Shown in pieces: positions 1 through 9,694 of a DNA stretch of 64,000 nt (its first letter is position 1; each line of letters starts with the position of its first letter). The translations under genes were made by a program, and so were the position numbers. The notes beneath the pieces were generated by a model. It made no database searches, was not told the origin of the DNA, and saw only the letters and a list, made by a program, of their open reading frames with translations. The stretch is taken from the NCBI RefSeq assembly GCF_007991175.1, contig NZ_BJXV01000002.1:124001-188000 (forward strand), given 5' to 3'. This DNA comes from Halovibrio variabilis (lineage in GTDB: Bacteria; Pseudomonadota; Gammaproteobacteria; Pseudomonadales; Halomonadaceae).

Positions 1-163
1 TTTCGGGCAGCACTTGCTGTAGCTGGCGGTGTTGGTAAGCCAGCTGATGGGTTGCTATGCGCTCGGCGGTGAGTGCGCGGGTTAGCGCCACGCTGCCCGC
101 CGTCACCAGCGCAAAGGTGCCCAACGCAAGCGCGCCGCGCCGCATGGCCTGAAAGAGCGTCAT
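1..163 (-). CDS. rnfG: Rnf electron transport complex subunit G, N-terminal part
   Basis: The reading frame starts at the ATG at 163 and runs off the left edge, so only about 54 residues are visible. They begin MTLFQAMRRGAL, followed by one hydrophobic segment, which fits the single N-terminal membrane anchor of RnfG, the periplasmic subunit carrying covalent FMN. The start overlaps the rnfD stop as ATGA, the usual sign of translational coupling. The FMN-binding region lies outside the window. The call rests on the membrane anchor and on its position directly after rnfD. Confidence 0.85.
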   Translation of the reverse strand, partial: MTLFQAMRRGALALGTFALVTAGSVALTRALTAERIATHQLAYQHRQLQQVLPE

Positions 164-1203
164 GGCTGCTCTCCTGGCGGTGTCTTTGGCTGACCAGTGG
201 GGCGTGGCACGCTGTACATATCCAACAGCGGTACGCCTAGATTCATCAATAATACCGCAAACGCCACGGCGTCCGGGTAGCCACCAACGCTGCGAATAAT
301 GATTACCAGTGCGCCAATGCCCGCCCCATAAATTAATTTACCGCGTCGGCTGCTGGCAGCCGACACTGGGTCGGTGGCGATGAAGAAGGCGCCAAACAGC
401 GCAGCGCCAGTGAGCAGGTGAAACAGCGGTGAGGCAAAGTGGCTGGGGTCGCTGAGATAAAACAGCGTGGCCAGTAGCAGCATACTGCCCAGCATGGCAA
501 CGGGAATATGCCAGCTGATAATGCGTTTAAACACTAACAGCAAGCCCCCCGCTAACCATGCCAGCGCCACCCACCGCCAGGCGCTTAGGGTGCCATCGGG
601 CAACGGATTCATTGCCCAGAACTCGCTGGCCATTACAGCCTCGCCTTTGTGTTTAAAGGCATCGAGCGGTGTGGCGCCGCTTAAACTGTCTAATTGAGCG
701 GTTGGCAGCGTGCCAGCAATCTGTGCCCACAGGCCGCTGGGCAGCAGACCCTGGGGCGGCGCCCAAAGCGTCATATAAGTGGGAAACGACACCAGCAGCA
801 GCGCGTAGCCCACCATGGCGGGGTTGAAGGGGTTCTGGCCCAACCCCCCATACAGCTGCTTGGCGACCACAATCGCCGCGATCATGCCCACGCCGATCAG
901 CCACCAGGGGCTAGCCGGGGGCAGCGATACACCCAGCAGTACGCCGGTCACCAGCGCGCTGGAATCGTTTAGGGTCGTGTGTAACGGCCGCCGCCGAAGG
1001 CGCAACACTGCCGCTTCAAAGGCCAGGCCAAAGGCGGCTGCCAGCACCACGTTGCTGAGCACGCCTAAACCAAAGAAATAGCTCATGGTGGCAATGCCGG
1101 GGAGGGTGGCGATGATCACCCAGCGCATTAAGCTAGCGGTGGGTGGCACGTTAGCGCCGGTCGGTTTGGCATCGTTCACCTGTGAGGCGTGCATCATGCT
1201 CAT
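160..1203 (-). CDS. rnfD: Rnf electron transport complex subunit D
   Basis: 347-residue integral membrane protein of the NqrB/RnfD family, which carries covalently bound FMN and takes part in ion-coupled electron transfer between ferredoxin and NAD. Multiple hydrophobic helices are visible, together with the flavinylation motif SGAT at residues 175-178, where Thr178 is the expected FMN attachment site. The NPFNPAM stretch at 124-130 is also typical. The ATG at 1203 overlaps the rnfC stop as ATGA and was chosen for that reason, although Met residues 3 and 4 are also possible starts. Fourth gene of rnfABCDG. Confidence 0.95.
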   Translation of the reverse strand: MSMMHASQVNDAKPTGANVPPTASLMRWVIIATLPGIATMSYFFGLGVLSNVVLAAAFGLAFEAAVLRLRRRPLHTTLNDSSALVTGVLLGVSLPPASPWWLIGVGMIAAIVVAKQLYGGLGQNPFNPAMVGYALLLVSFPTYMTLWAPPQGLLPSGLWAQIAGTLPTAQLDSLSGATPLDAFKHKGEAVMASEFWAMNPLPDGTLSAWRWVALAWLAGGLLLVFKRIISWHIPVAMLGSMLLLATLFYLSDPSHFASPLFHLLTGAALFGAFFIATDPVSAASSRRGKLIYGAGIGALVIIIRSVGGYPDAVAFAVLLMNLGVPLLDMYSVPRPTGQPKTPPGEQP

Positions 1204-2888
1204 GGTGATTCCTTGCTGGGCGCAGGGTTAGGCGGCGATTGCTGCTGTGCCTGCGTCAGCTGTAGCTCGGCGGCGTTTAGATTTTCCTTGGCGGTTGCAA
1301 GCTGGGTTTCTAAATCATCGAGAGGCTGTTTCGGGTCCTGTTGGGCGACCCGAGCTAGGTTTTTTTCGGCTTTTCTGACCGACGCTTTGGCAGCCGCATG
1401 GGCAATTCGCAGGCCGCGCAGGTCCGTTTCTCCGCTGCTGGCTGACGCCGAGCTGGAAGGCGTTCGGCGGCTTTGGGCTTGGCGTGCTTCCTTGCGCGCC
1501 TGCTTCTCGGCTTCTTCTCGGGCGATTCGCGCTTGGCGAAATTCAAAGCGGTGTTTGGCGTGCTCGGCTTTGGTTGTCTCAATGTGTTGCTGCCGCAGCC
1601 GGTGTTTGGCGTCGCGATAATCATCCACCAGCGCAATATGGCTGGGGCAGACGTAGCTGCAGGCGCCACACTCAATGCAGTCAGACAGATGATAGCGCTC
1701 TAGTTGGGCATCGTCTTGGGCGCGGGCGTACCAGTGTAGCTGCTGTGGCAGCAGCGCCACGGGGCAAACGCTTTCGCACTCACCGCAGCGGATGCAGGGC
1801 GATTCTGGCGGGCCCGGTGGCAGTTCTGCAATCGTTGCCGCGATTAAACAGTTGGTGAGCTTCGTCACCGGGGTATCAAGGGTTCGCAGTGGCGACCCCA
1901 TCATGGGTCCGCCCTGAATCACTTGATTCAAGGCTGCTGGGTTTAGGCCAGGGTGATTAAGCCCCGCCTGCTCGAGCAGCTCTTTAACCGATGTTCCCAG
2001 GCGCACCCAGCGATTGCCGGGCTGGGCAATCGCCTCGCCCGTCAAGGTGACCACTCTGGAAACCAGTGGCTGCCCATCGCGCACGGCGTGCAGAACCGCC
2101 AGTAGCGTGCCTGGGTTATGGCAAAGCACGCCGACATCTGCGGGGAGGCCGCCGCTGGGCACATTGAGGTCGAGTAGTTTTTTAATCAGTTGATGCTCGC
2201 CGCCGCTGGGGTAGCGGGTGGGTATCACTGTCAGCTCAACGGCGATTGGCTGGCCGTTTGAAAGTGCTTGCTTGAGCGCTGCTATGGCGTCGGGCTTGTT
2301 ATCTTCGATACCTATAATGATCTGCGCTGCGCCGCATAGCCTGGCGATGATCTGTGCGCCTTCAAGCACCTCATTAGAATAATGCCGCAGCGTCAGGTCA
2401 TCGGCGGTGATATAGGGCTCGCACTCGGCGGCGTTAATCACCAGTGTATGAATCGCATGCTGTTCCACCACCCGCGCTTTGATATGGGTGGGAAAGCCAG
2501 CGCCACCTAAGCCGACAATGCCGCTCTCGTTTAAACGCGCTAGCAGCGCCTGGGGTTCGGCTTGTTGCCACGCCAACGGTGGCAGTCGGAACCATTCATC
2601 TCGCCCATCGCCGTCAATACTGATGTGGGTAGCGCTTACCTCGGCGACTACGCCGCTAATGCTGGCGTGCACGTTGCTGGAGATCATGCCTTCGCGTTTG
2701 GCAATCACGCTGCCTACTTTTACCCCGTCACCTTGACTGACGCAGGGCGTGGCGGGCTGGCCGCTGTGCTGCTGCAAGGGCAGTGTCACTCGGCTGGGCA
2801 GCGCTGCGTCAATCAGTGCCACCTGGTTGGAGCGTTGCTTACGCTCAGGGGGATGAACGCCACCGGGAAAATCAAACGCGCTGGGCAT
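1200..2888 (-). CDS. rnfC: Rnf electron transport complex subunit C
   Basis: 562 residues. RnfC is the NADH/FMN and iron-sulfur subunit on the cytoplasmic face. Two ferredoxin-type 4Fe-4S motifs are visible: [12 protein letters not shown] near residues 365-376 and [12 protein letters not shown] near 404-415. An Ala/Arg/Glu/Gln-rich C-terminal tail of roughly 100 residues is probably helical or coiled coil; such tails vary in length among RnfC proteins. A longer frame opens at 2924, but the ATG at 2888 is preceded by GGAGGTG five bases upstream and begins [14 protein letters not shown], the usual start. It overlaps the rnfB end by 17 bases. Confidence 0.95.
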   Translation of the reverse strand: MPSAFDFPGGVHPPERKQRSNQVALIDAALPSRVTLPLQQHSGQPATPCVSQGDGVKVGSVIAKREGMISSNVHASISGVVAEVSATHISIDGDGRDEWFRLPPLAWQQAEPQALLARLNESGIVGLGGAGFPTHIKARVVEQHAIHTLVINAAECEPYITADDLTLRHYSNEVLEGAQIIARLCGAAQIIIGIEDNKPDAIAALKQALSNGQPIAVELTVIPTRYPSGGEHQLIKKLLDLNVPSGGLPADVGVLCHNPGTLLAVLHAVRDGQPLVSRVVTLTGEAIAQPGNRWVRLGTSVKELLEQAGLNHPGLNPAALNQVIQGGPMMGSPLRTLDTPVTKLTNCLIAATIAELPPGPPESPCIRCGECESVCPVALLPQQLHWYARAQDDAQLERYHLSDCIECGACSYVCPSHIALVDDYRDAKHRLRQQHIETTKAEHAKHRFEFRQARIAREEAEKQARKEARQAQSRRTPSSSASASSGETDLRGLRIAHAAAKASVRKAEKNLARVAQQDPKQPLDDLETQLATAKENLNAAELQLTQAQQQSPPNPAPSKESP

Positions 2889-3483
2889 GAACACCTCCAG
2901 GCGTGCCTTGTTGGTCGCTGGCAATTAAATCCGGCGAAGGCGTTATGACCGGTTGCCACTGGGTGAGCGGCGAAGAGCGCGGCAGCATATCGATACAGTC
3001 CACCGGGCAGGGGTCAAGGCACAGATCGCAACCGGTGCATTCGTCTTCAATCACCGTGTGCATTTGTTTGGCGGCGCCAATGATCGCATCCACGGGGCAG
3101 GCCTGAATGCATTTGGTACAGCCGATGCACTCCGCTTCGCGAATAAATGCCACTTTTGCTTCGCTGGGGGCGTCGCCATCAAGCGGTTCAGGCTCGCGGC
3201 CTAAAAGATCGGCCAGGGCGTGGATGGTTGCCTCGCCACCCGGTGGGCATTTATTCAGCGCATCGCCCTGGTTAATCGCCTCGGCGTAAGGGCGGCAGCC
3301 TGGGTAGCCACATTGGCCGCACTGTGTCTGGGGTAGCAGGGCGTCAATTTGCTCAACCAACGGATTGTCTTCGCGCTTGAAACGCTCGCTGACCACGCCC
3401 AGCAAGGCCCCAAAACCAAGGCCTAAACCGGTTAATACGCCGATAGCGCTGAGAATGCTCCATAGCTGCATACTGTCACTCAT
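2872..3483 (-). CDS. rnfB: Rnf electron transport complex subunit B (ferredoxin-like)
   Basis: 203 residues. The N-terminal hydrophobic segment (about 7-31) anchors the protein. A CxxCx4C...C cluster follows (Cys55, 58, 63, 79), then two ferredoxin 4Fe-4S motifs at Cys119-129 and Cys149-159. RnfB is the electron-entry subunit that accepts or donates electrons to soluble ferredoxin. Its 3' end overlaps the rnfC start. The ATG at 3483 is preceded by AAGG nine bases upstream. Confidence 0.96.
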   Translation of the reverse strand: MSDSMQLWSILSAIGVLTGLGLGFGALLGVVSERFKREDNPLVEQIDALLPQTQCGQCGYPGCRPYAEAINQGDALNKCPPGGEATIHALADLLGREPEPLDGDAPSEAKVAFIREAECIGCTKCIQACPVDAIIGAAKQMHTVIEDECTGCDLCLDPCPVDCIDMLPRSSPLTQWQPVITPSPDLIASDQQGTPGGVHAQRV

Positions 3484-3513
3484 TGCCGACTGCCTTTTTA
3501 ACCCTTGTACCTT

Positions 3514-4095
3514 TCACCCTTGTACCAAGCCGGAAAAGCCCAGAAACGCCAGCGACATTAGGCTGGCCGTGACCATCGCAATGGCGGCGCCCTGGAAAGG
3601 TTTGGGAATGTCCGCACTAGCTAGCCGTTCACGCATCGCCGCGAAGAGTACCAAAATCAGCGAGAAGCCTAGCGCTGCGCCCAATCCATACACCGTAGTG
3701 TGAAAAAAGCTCAGCTCGCGGTTTAGCGACAGCAAGGCGACACCTAACACTGCGCAGTTAGTGGTAATCAGCGGCAGGAAGATGCCTAGTACCTGATGCA
3801 GCAGCGGACTGAGCTGGCGCACCATGACTTCGGTAAACTGCACGACCGCTGCAATCACCACAATAAAGCTGATGGTGCGCAGGTAGGTTACATCCAGCGG
3901 CACCAGCAGCCCGTGGTAGACCACGAAGCTCGCCGCCGACGCCAGGGTCAGCACAAAGGTCGTTGCCAGGGACATGCCCATGGCCGACTCCAGTTTATTG
4001 GAGACGCCCATAAAGGGGCACAGACCCAGAAATTGGACCAACACGAAATTGTTAACCAGCGCGGTGCTGATCAAAATGATAAATAGCTCGCTCAT
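3514..4095 (-). CDS. rnfA: Rnf electron transport complex subunit A
   Basis: 193 residues and very hydrophobic, with about six membrane helices. The beginning [19 protein letters not shown] and the internal [11 protein letters not shown] are hallmark RnfA/NqrE sequence; the family uses symmetry-related helices around a membrane iron-sulfur centre. First gene of the operon, 30 bases upstream of rnfB. The 127 bases between its start and the metG end (4096-4222) must hold the promoter unless transcription reads through from metG; no convincing promoter boxes were recognised there. Confidence 0.96.
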   Translation of the reverse strand: MSELFIILISTALVNNFVLVQFLGLCPFMGVSNKLESAMGMSLATTFVLTLASAASFVVYHGLLVPLDVTYLRTISFIVVIAAVVQFTEVMVRQLSPLLHQVLGIFLPLITTNCAVLGVALLSLNRELSFFHTTVYGLGAALGFSLILVLFAAMRERLASADIPKPFQGAAIAMVTASLMSLAFLGFSGLVQG

Positions 4096-4222
4096 AGCGG
4101 CGTATTGTGCGAAGAAATTGAGGTTTTAGCCAGAGGCGATGTGCCGCGTGACCTAGACCTGAAAAGTGGCCGACGTGAGGGCAGAGCCGTTGCGACGCTG
4201 CCCGAGACATAGATAGCGTTAA

Positions 4223-6259
4223 TTAGGTAACCCGTTGGCCCGGTTCGGCGCCCGTATCAGGCGAGAGCAGGTAGATGCCGTCTTCGTTGGCTGAGGCCAA
4301 TACCATGCCTTCCGATACCCCAAAGCGCATTTTACGTGGCGCCAGGTTGGCGACCATGACCGTCAAGCGGCCCTCTAGCGCTTCGGGCGCGTAGGCCGAG
4401 CGAATGCCGGAGAAAACGTTGCGGGTTTCGCCCCCCAGGTCGAGGGTTAACTGCAATAGCTTATCGGCGCCTTCGACATAGTTGGCCTTGGCAATGCGCG
4501 CGATGCGCAGGTCGACTTTGGCAAAGGCGGCAAAGTCGATCTCATCCGCGATAGGGTCCTCTGTCAGCGGGCCTTTGGGCGCCTCTTTGAGTTTTTGCTC
4601 TTCCACGAGATCTTCCTTCGATGCATCAACCATGGCGTCGATTTTATCGCGTTCAACGCGGGTCATTAACGGCTTGAACTTATTGATCGTATGGTTCGTC
4701 AACACCTCTTGACGACTATGCCAGTCAAGCGACTCAATGTTAAGAAACGCCCGCGCCTGCTCTGCCATGGCGGGAATTACCGGGGCAAGATAGACCATTA
4801 ACTGGCGAAATAGGTTAATGCCTAGCGAACATATTGCCAGGACTTCAGTATCGCGCCCTTCTTGCTTGGCCAGTGCCCAGGGTTCTTTGTCGGCAATATA
4901 GGTATTGGCTTCGTCCGCCAGCTCCATGATTTTGCGCATTGCGCGGCTAAATTCGCGCGCTTCAAAGTCATCGGCGATGTCGTCGCCCGCGGCAATAAAG
5001 CGCGCGACCATCTGCGGTTCAGCGCATTGTGAAGAGAGTGTCCCCCCACCGATTTTTTTCACAAACCCAGCGCAGCGGCTGGCAATGTTGACCACTTTAC
5101 CCACTAGATCGGAATTAACCCGCGCGGCAAAATCGTCCAGGTTCAAATCCAAATCGTCGACTTTGGAAGTGAGCTTGGCGGCAAAGTAATAACGCAGGTA
5201 TTCGGGGTTGAGGTAGTCGGCGTAAGTGGCGGCTTTAATAAAGGTGCCGCGGGATTTCGACATCTTGGCGCCGTCTACGGTCAAAAAGCCGTGGCAGTTG
5301 ACGGCCGTCGGTGTGCGCAGGTCGGCACCGTGCAGCATGGCGGGCCAGAACAGCGCATGGAAGTAGACGATATCTTTGCCGATAAAGTGATATACCTCGG
5401 CATCCGAGTCTTTGTTCCAGTAGCTGTCGAAGTCGATGCCGTCGCGCTCGCAGAGATTTTTAAAACTGGCGAGGTAACCAATCGGGGCGTCCAGCCAGAC
5501 ATAGAAGTACTTGCCCGGTGCGTCGGGAATTTCAAAGCCAAAGTAGGGCGCATCGCGCGAAATATCCCACTCGTTAAAACCCGATTCAAACCACTCCATC
5601 AGCTTATTGCGAATTTGCGGCTGCACGTGGCCGTCGTCTATCCAGCGCTGCAAAAAGTCGGCAAAATCGGGCAGTTTGAAGAAGTAGTGGGTCGAGGTGC
5701 GTACTTCGGGCGTGGCGCCTGAAATGGCTGAAACGGGGTTGATCAGGTCGGCGGGCGTGTAAGTAGCGCCACACTTTTCGCAGTTATCGCCGTACTGGTC
5801 ATCGGCGCCGCACTTGGGGCAAGTGCCTTTAATAAAACGATCGGCCAGGAATAAGCCTTTTTGCGGATCAAACATCTGCTCAATATCGCGGGTGGCGATA
5901 TGGCCTTTGTCCCGCAAGCGGGTATAAATCATTTCGCTGAGCTGGCGGTTTTCAACGGAGTGGGTCGAATGATAGTTGTCGAAGCCGACGCCGAAACGGG
6001 CAAAGTCCGTTTGGTGGTCGTTGGAAACCCGCTCAATCAGCGCTTCTGAGGTAATACCTTCCTGTTCGGCACGTAGCATAATCGCGGTGCCATGCGCATC
6101 ATCGGCGCACACGTAATAGCACTGTTGACCACGACTTTTCTGAAAACGTACCCAGATATCCGTCTGGATATACTCCAATAAGTGACCGAGATGAATGGCT
6201 CCATTGGCGTAAGGGAGCGCGCTCGTCACCAATATGTTGCGCGTGGCGGTAGTCGACAT
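4223..6259 (-). CDS. metG: methionyl-tRNA synthetase
   Basis: Charges tRNA-Met with methionine in the cytoplasm. 678 residues from the chosen ATG at 6259 (E. coli MetG is 677). Visible features are the class I HIGH-type motif as HLGH near residue 22-25, the zinc-binding CPKC...CEKC module near 145-165, the KMSKS motif near 330-335 and the C-terminal EMAPII-like OB-fold tRNA-binding domain beginning around VDLRIARI. The frame is open to 6307, but the extra 16 residues do not resemble MetG. The mrp/apbC gene that often lies beside metG is absent here. Confidence 0.97.
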   Translation of the reverse strand: MSTTATRNILVTSALPYANGAIHLGHLLEYIQTDIWVRFQKSRGQQCYYVCADDAHGTAIMLRAEQEGITSEALIERVSNDHQTDFARFGVGFDNYHSTHSVENRQLSEMIYTRLRDKGHIATRDIEQMFDPQKGLFLADRFIKGTCPKCGADDQYGDNCEKCGATYTPADLINPVSAISGATPEVRTSTHYFFKLPDFADFLQRWIDDGHVQPQIRNKLMEWFESGFNEWDISRDAPYFGFEIPDAPGKYFYVWLDAPIGYLASFKNLCERDGIDFDSYWNKDSDAEVYHFIGKDIVYFHALFWPAMLHGADLRTPTAVNCHGFLTVDGAKMSKSRGTFIKAATYADYLNPEYLRYYFAAKLTSKVDDLDLNLDDFAARVNSDLVGKVVNIASRCAGFVKKIGGGTLSSQCAEPQMVARFIAAGDDIADDFEAREFSRAMRKIMELADEANTYIADKEPWALAKQEGRDTEVLAICSLGINLFRQLMVYLAPVIPAMAEQARAFLNIESLDWHSRQEVLTNHTINKFKPLMTRVERDKIDAMVDASKEDLVEEQKLKEAPKGPLTEDPIADEIDFAAFAKVDLRIARIAKANYVEGADKLLQLTLDLGGETRNVFSGIRSAYAPEALEGRLTVMVANLAPRKMRFGVSEGMVLASANEDGIYLLSPDTGAEPGQRVT

Positions 6260-6304
6260 GGTGAAAAAGAGTTCCGAGTGAATAAGGAGCCGTTGAGGCA
6301 ATAA

Positions 6305-6335
6305 CAAAAGAGAGCGAAGCGGCTAGCGGCTTCGC
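6305..6335 (-). terminator. putative rho-independent terminator after the small gene at 6378-6659
   Basis: On the minus strand GCGAAGC pairs with GCTTCGC across an 8-base loop, followed by TCTCTTTTG. It lies between the 93-residue unknown gene and metG, so it would separate or attenuate their transcription. The T-run is interrupted, so termination may be partial. Confidence 0.5.
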
Positions 6336-6377
6336 CGATGACATTTTTAGCGATAACGATGCTAAACGCCGTTGAGA

Positions 6378-6659
6378 TTAATACAGCGCCTGCTCTTCTT
6401 GAACCACTTCGCGCAGTAGCTCTAAAAAGAGCCTATCGGCTTCAGAATGCTCGGCCGGGTCTTCCGGTATATGCACACTGGTGGTGTCAGAGATTTCGTT
6501 AGCGATACGCGCCATGACCGCTGGGCTATTGCCTTCCACCAACTGTTCGCGAGCAATCGACAGGGATTGGTCGAGGATTTTAGGGTCTTGTAAAAGCTTC
6601 CGAATAAAGTCGCGCAGTTCGTTAATGATGCGCGTTTTCTGAATTTCTGAACCGGACAT
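6378..6659 (-). CDS. conserved small hypothetical protein
   Basis: 93 residues, acidic, largely helical, with no signal peptide or membrane segment and no recognised domain. The start at 6659 (MSGSEIQKTRI) is set by GAGGAG six bases upstream; the 14 extra in-frame residues up to 6701 lack such a site. It has a clear ribosome-binding site, its own terminator and codon use like its neighbours, so it is probably a real gene. It sits upstream of metG on the same strand, but that context does not suggest a function. Confidence 0.65.
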   Translation of the reverse strand: MSGSEIQKTRIINELRDFIRKLLQDPKILDQSLSIAREQLVEGNSPAVMARIANEISDTTSVHIPEDPAEHSEADRLFLELLREVVQEEQALY

Positions 6660-6755
6660 GGGAGTCTCCTCAGGATCGCGATTGACGACAGCGCCAAGCA
6701 AGATCGATCAATGCATTGACCATAGCATTTTTTTGCCCAGCAGGCATGGCTGGCA

Positions 6756-7937
6756 TTATAAGGTTAGCCGTCCCGCTTTATGCTTAACAGGGTTAGCGTA
6801 CTGAGCAAGCCAATAGGGGCGTAAAGGCTCTGGAACAGTGGCCAAACGAGCGTTAAAGCGTTCCCTGTCTTGTCGCGTAATGACTTTACGGGCTACCAGT
6901 TCAGGCGCTTCACCCAAGGCTTCCAAGGCTAAATAGTGGCTGGGGAAAAGGCGATAACCACCGATCACTTGACGGTCAATTTCAGCCGCCACTTCATCGG
7001 GTGTTTCCATGTCAGCGCCGACCGGCGAGCCAAAATGCAGCCGCACGCGGCCTTTAGAGCCGGTAATGCCCGCCACAATGGAGCTGATATCTTCAAACTC
7101 ACTTTTGGCGTAGCTGCCTTGGGTGTCGATATCGTATAGCTCTTGGGCTTTTTGCACGTCGCAGGGATCATACTCGTAGCTAATCGATACCGGCACGAGT
7201 TTTAGCTCGGCAATCGCCTCGCCAAACACCATGTCACGCTCGGCGTTACGTCTGGCCATGGTCAGCATTTTAATAATGGCGGGCTCGGTATGATCAATGC
7301 CGTTTTTGGCCCGTCCTTCGCGCTGCGCCATCCAGATAGAATGCTGGTCTTCGGTGATGCTGTGGCGTATATACGCAGAAAGCTGCTGGAAAGCGGCGAG
7401 CATGGCGCGTTTGCCGCGTGCACTGCGTGGCACGATAAAGCTTTTATTCAACCGCATTAGATCGGTGACATAGGGCTTTTTCAGCAGGTTGTCACCGATG
7501 GCGATGCGCACTGTGCCCCGGTTCGCCTTATAAAGTGCATAGTTAACGAAGGCGGGATCCAGCGAGATATCGCGGTGGTTGCCGATAAACAGGTAAGCGC
7601 CCGCCGGGTCGAGTTTATCGAGGCCGGTGACTTCAAAGGCGTCGGTGGTAGTACGAATCATGCGCTCCATATAATGGGCAATACGCATTTGAAAGTCGTA
7701 AACCGTTGACACATCTTTGACTTCACGGCGCACGGCACGGCTGGCTAACAGGCGAGCCAGCGAAGGAGCCCAGCGAGCCAAGCGGGGCAGCCGAAAGCGG
7801 GTTAGCGCATCCAGCAGCTCGTTGTCGCGTGAAAGCCTGGCAAGCACATCAGCCACTTCGTGATCCATAAAGGGCCGGATATTGGCCCAAGGGTCGGTCG
7901 TATTAGAGACGGTGGTAGCGTTATTTTGATCAGTCAT
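6756..7937 (-). CDS. PlsC-like 1-acyl-glycerol-phosphate acyltransferase family protein
   Basis: 393 residues. The core from about residue 115 to 300 shows the LPLAT fold signatures: NHRDISLD (catalytic His-Asp), FIVPRS as motif II and IWMAQREGRAKNG in place of the usual FPEGTRS-type motif III. The His and Asp are five residues apart (HX5D) rather than the canonical HX4D. I recall similar HRDI-type spacing in a subgroup of bacterial acyltransferases, which would make it a subfamily trait. No clear membrane helix is seen. Expected to move an acyl group from CoA or ACP to a glycerol-phosphate-type acceptor; the true substrate is unknown. Confidence 0.75.
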   Translation of the reverse strand: MTDQNNATTVSNTTDPWANIRPFMDHEVADVLARLSRDNELLDALTRFRLPRLARWAPSLARLLASRAVRREVKDVSTVYDFQMRIAHYMERMIRTTTDAFEVTGLDKLDPAGAYLFIGNHRDISLDPAFVNYALYKANRGTVRIAIGDNLLKKPYVTDLMRLNKSFIVPRSARGKRAMLAAFQQLSAYIRHSITEDQHSIWMAQREGRAKNGIDHTEPAIIKMLTMARRNAERDMVFGEAIAELKLVPVSISYEYDPCDVQKAQELYDIDTQGSYAKSEFEDISSIVAGITGSKGRVRLHFGSPVGADMETPDEVAAEIDRQVIGGYRLFPSHYLALEALGEAPELVARKVITRQDRERFNARLATVPEPLRPYWLAQYANPVKHKAGRLTL

Positions 7938-8036
7938 GCGAACCGTTGGATGATAAACCGTTGGGATATAAATAATCAGTATCGATTAAGCGCATCAAGA
8001 CGAAAAGGCTGTTTAGATTAGCCTAACATAGAGCCC

Positions 8037-8966
8037 TTACTGCGCCGCGGGTTCCCGCTGCGTTTCGCCACCGAGCCATTCTATCAAGCGCGGAATGTCG
8101 GCGGATAGCGCTTGCGCCATTAAGATAAAGTCCGTTTCCAGGCGCGCGAGGGCATCGTCACCGTCATCAGCGTGGTCGGCTTCTTCAATCAAAGCATCGC
8201 CAAAGCGCAACGCTTTCAGCGCCAAGTCGTCGTGCAGTACAAAGCTTAAGCGGCCTTCCAGGCTGATCGCCAGTTTACTGGCTTGACGGCCGCTCTCAAG
8301 CAGCTGCTGAATTTCATCGCTGTCTAAATCAACCTGCCGGGCGCGTAGTACGCCATCGTCGCCCTTGGCTTTGAGCTCCACCTGATCGCCAAGTTGCAGG
8401 TCGGCAGGGCGGCTGGCCGCGTCGCCCAGCCAGGTCGTCATGGCGCGGATAGGCAGCGTTTGTGAGCTCAGCGGGGTAACCTTTAAGCTGCCCAGGGTCT
8501 CGCGCAGCAAATCCAGAATGTCTTCGGCGCGGGTGCGCGAGCTGGCGTTGATGCCGATTAGCTGGCTGCGTGTGTCCCACCACAGATCGATTTTCTGGCT
8601 GCGTACAAAAGCACGGGGGAGTAATTCTTCGGTGATCTGCTCTTTTAGCGCGGTTTTCTCTTTACGCGTGACTTTGCGACCTTCGCTAGCCTCTATATCG
8701 GCCACCTGCTCGTCGACTTCTTCTTTGACAACAGACGCTGGCAGCAGGCGTTCCTGGCGCAGCGCTGAAAGCAGGCGGTGCGCTTGGATTTCGTGCACCA
8801 GCTGTCCGTTGCCCAAACGCCCGGCCGGCGCTGTCCAGCCTAGGCGGCGCGCATCGGCATTGCCGAGTGGTTTAGCGACATGCTCCTGTAAGGCGCTCTC
8901 AAGGGCATCGCTGGGTAATTCGGGCGCGTCGTGCAGGCGATATAAATGCAAGTGCTTAAACCACAT
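8037..8966 (-). CDS. rdgC: recombination-associated protein RdgC
   Basis: 309 residues (E. coli RdgC is 303). RdgC forms ring-shaped dimers on double-stranded DNA and limits RecA activity. The protein begins MWFKHLHLYRL, typical of the family, with the conserved stretches GWTAPAGRLG and WWDTRSQLIGINASS. The frame opens at 8996, but the ATG at 8966 matches the family start and has AGGA eight bases upstream. It is divergent from the thioesterase gene at 9108, with the promoters in the 141 bases between. Confidence 0.95.
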   Translation of the reverse strand: MWFKHLHLYRLHDAPELPSDALESALQEHVAKPLGNADARRLGWTAPAGRLGNGQLVHEIQAHRLLSALRQERLLPASVVKEEVDEQVADIEASEGRKVTRKEKTALKEQITEELLPRAFVRSQKIDLWWDTRSQLIGINASSRTRAEDILDLLRETLGSLKVTPLSSQTLPIRAMTTWLGDAASRPADLQLGDQVELKAKGDDGVLRARQVDLDSDEIQQLLESGRQASKLAISLEGRLSFVLHDDLALKALRFGDALIEEADHADDGDDALARLETDFILMAQALSADIPRLIEWLGGETQREPAAQ

Positions 8967-9107
8967 GAGGCCAATCCTATTCAAAAGGTGGCACATTATG
9001 GCGAAAGAGGGGCATTCCTACCAGCGTACCGGTGCCAATCGGGCTGTTGCACGTGTTTCAAACTTGTGTTTGATTGAGCCGTTAGCCATCAACACAGAGG
9101 AGTTACT

Positions 9108-9542
9108 ATGACCACATCATTATCGCGGGTTCCGTTGCGCGTTCGCGGCTATCACCTGGATGGCTACGGGCATGTCAATAACGCCCGCTATCTGGAGTTC
9201 ATGGAAGAAGGGCGCTGGGATTTTTTTGATCAACACCCGGCGCTGATTAAAGAGCTTCACGAGGCTGGTCGCGCGTTTGTGGTGGTCAATTTAAACATTG
9301 ATTACCTCGCCGCGGCACGCCAGGGCGATGACCTGGAGATTATGACGGGGATTGTCGAAGTCGGTGACCGCAGTGCGATATGCCATCACCGGATTGTGCG
9401 CAAGGACGGCAAGCTAATCGCCCAGGCGGATTTAACCTTTGTACTGCTGGATATGCGTGCCAATAAAGCCACCGCCATAGAGGATGAGGTGCGCGAGACG
9501 CTCACTGCGTTAACCGTGGCGAAAGAGGCATTTGCTGCCTAA
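9108..9542 (+). CDS. acyl-CoA thioesterase, 4-hydroxybenzoyl-CoA thioesterase (hot-dog) family
   Basis: 144 residues, one hot-dog fold domain. The motif LDGYGHVNNARYLEF around residues 17-31 is the 4HBT signature, with Asp18 as the probable catalytic residue. It should hydrolyse an acyl-CoA to the free acid and CoA; chain-length preference cannot be read from the sequence. GAGGAG lies just upstream of the ATG. It is followed by its own terminator and then gyrA, so it is probably monocistronic. Confidence 0.85.
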   Translation: MTTSLSRVPLRVRGYHLDGYGHVNNARYLEFMEEGRWDFFDQHPALIKELHEAGRAFVVVNLNIDYLAAARQGDDLEIMTGIVEVGDRSAICHHRIVRKDGKLIAQADLTFVLLDMRANKATAIEDEVRETLTALTVAKEAFAA

Positions 9543-9611
9543 AAGGCTTTGCTGAGCTGCCTGGCTGCCCTTGCCGCTTTTGCAGTGGTATGATGGTGGT
9601 GTATTTGCGCG

Positions 9612-9643
9612 CCGCCCTATGCTGCTATTAGGGCGGTGTTTTT
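9612..9643 (+). terminator. rho-independent terminator between the thioesterase gene and gyrA
   Basis: CCGCCCTA (9612-9619) pairs with TAGGGCGG (9629-9636) over a 9-base loop, followed by TGTTTTT. It lies 70 bases after the thioesterase stop and about 50 before gyrA, so gyrA must have its own promoter between or overlapping these elements. Confidence 0.8.
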
Positions 9644-9694
9644 AAGCGCTTTCAACTCTCGCAGTGCCAATGCAGTGCAAAGGATCTGACTTTC

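Noticed and set aside
1189..1858. Overlapping plus-strand frames in rnfC
   Set aside because: Shadows of the Ala/Arg-rich rnfC tail; no ribosome-binding sites or protein-like composition.
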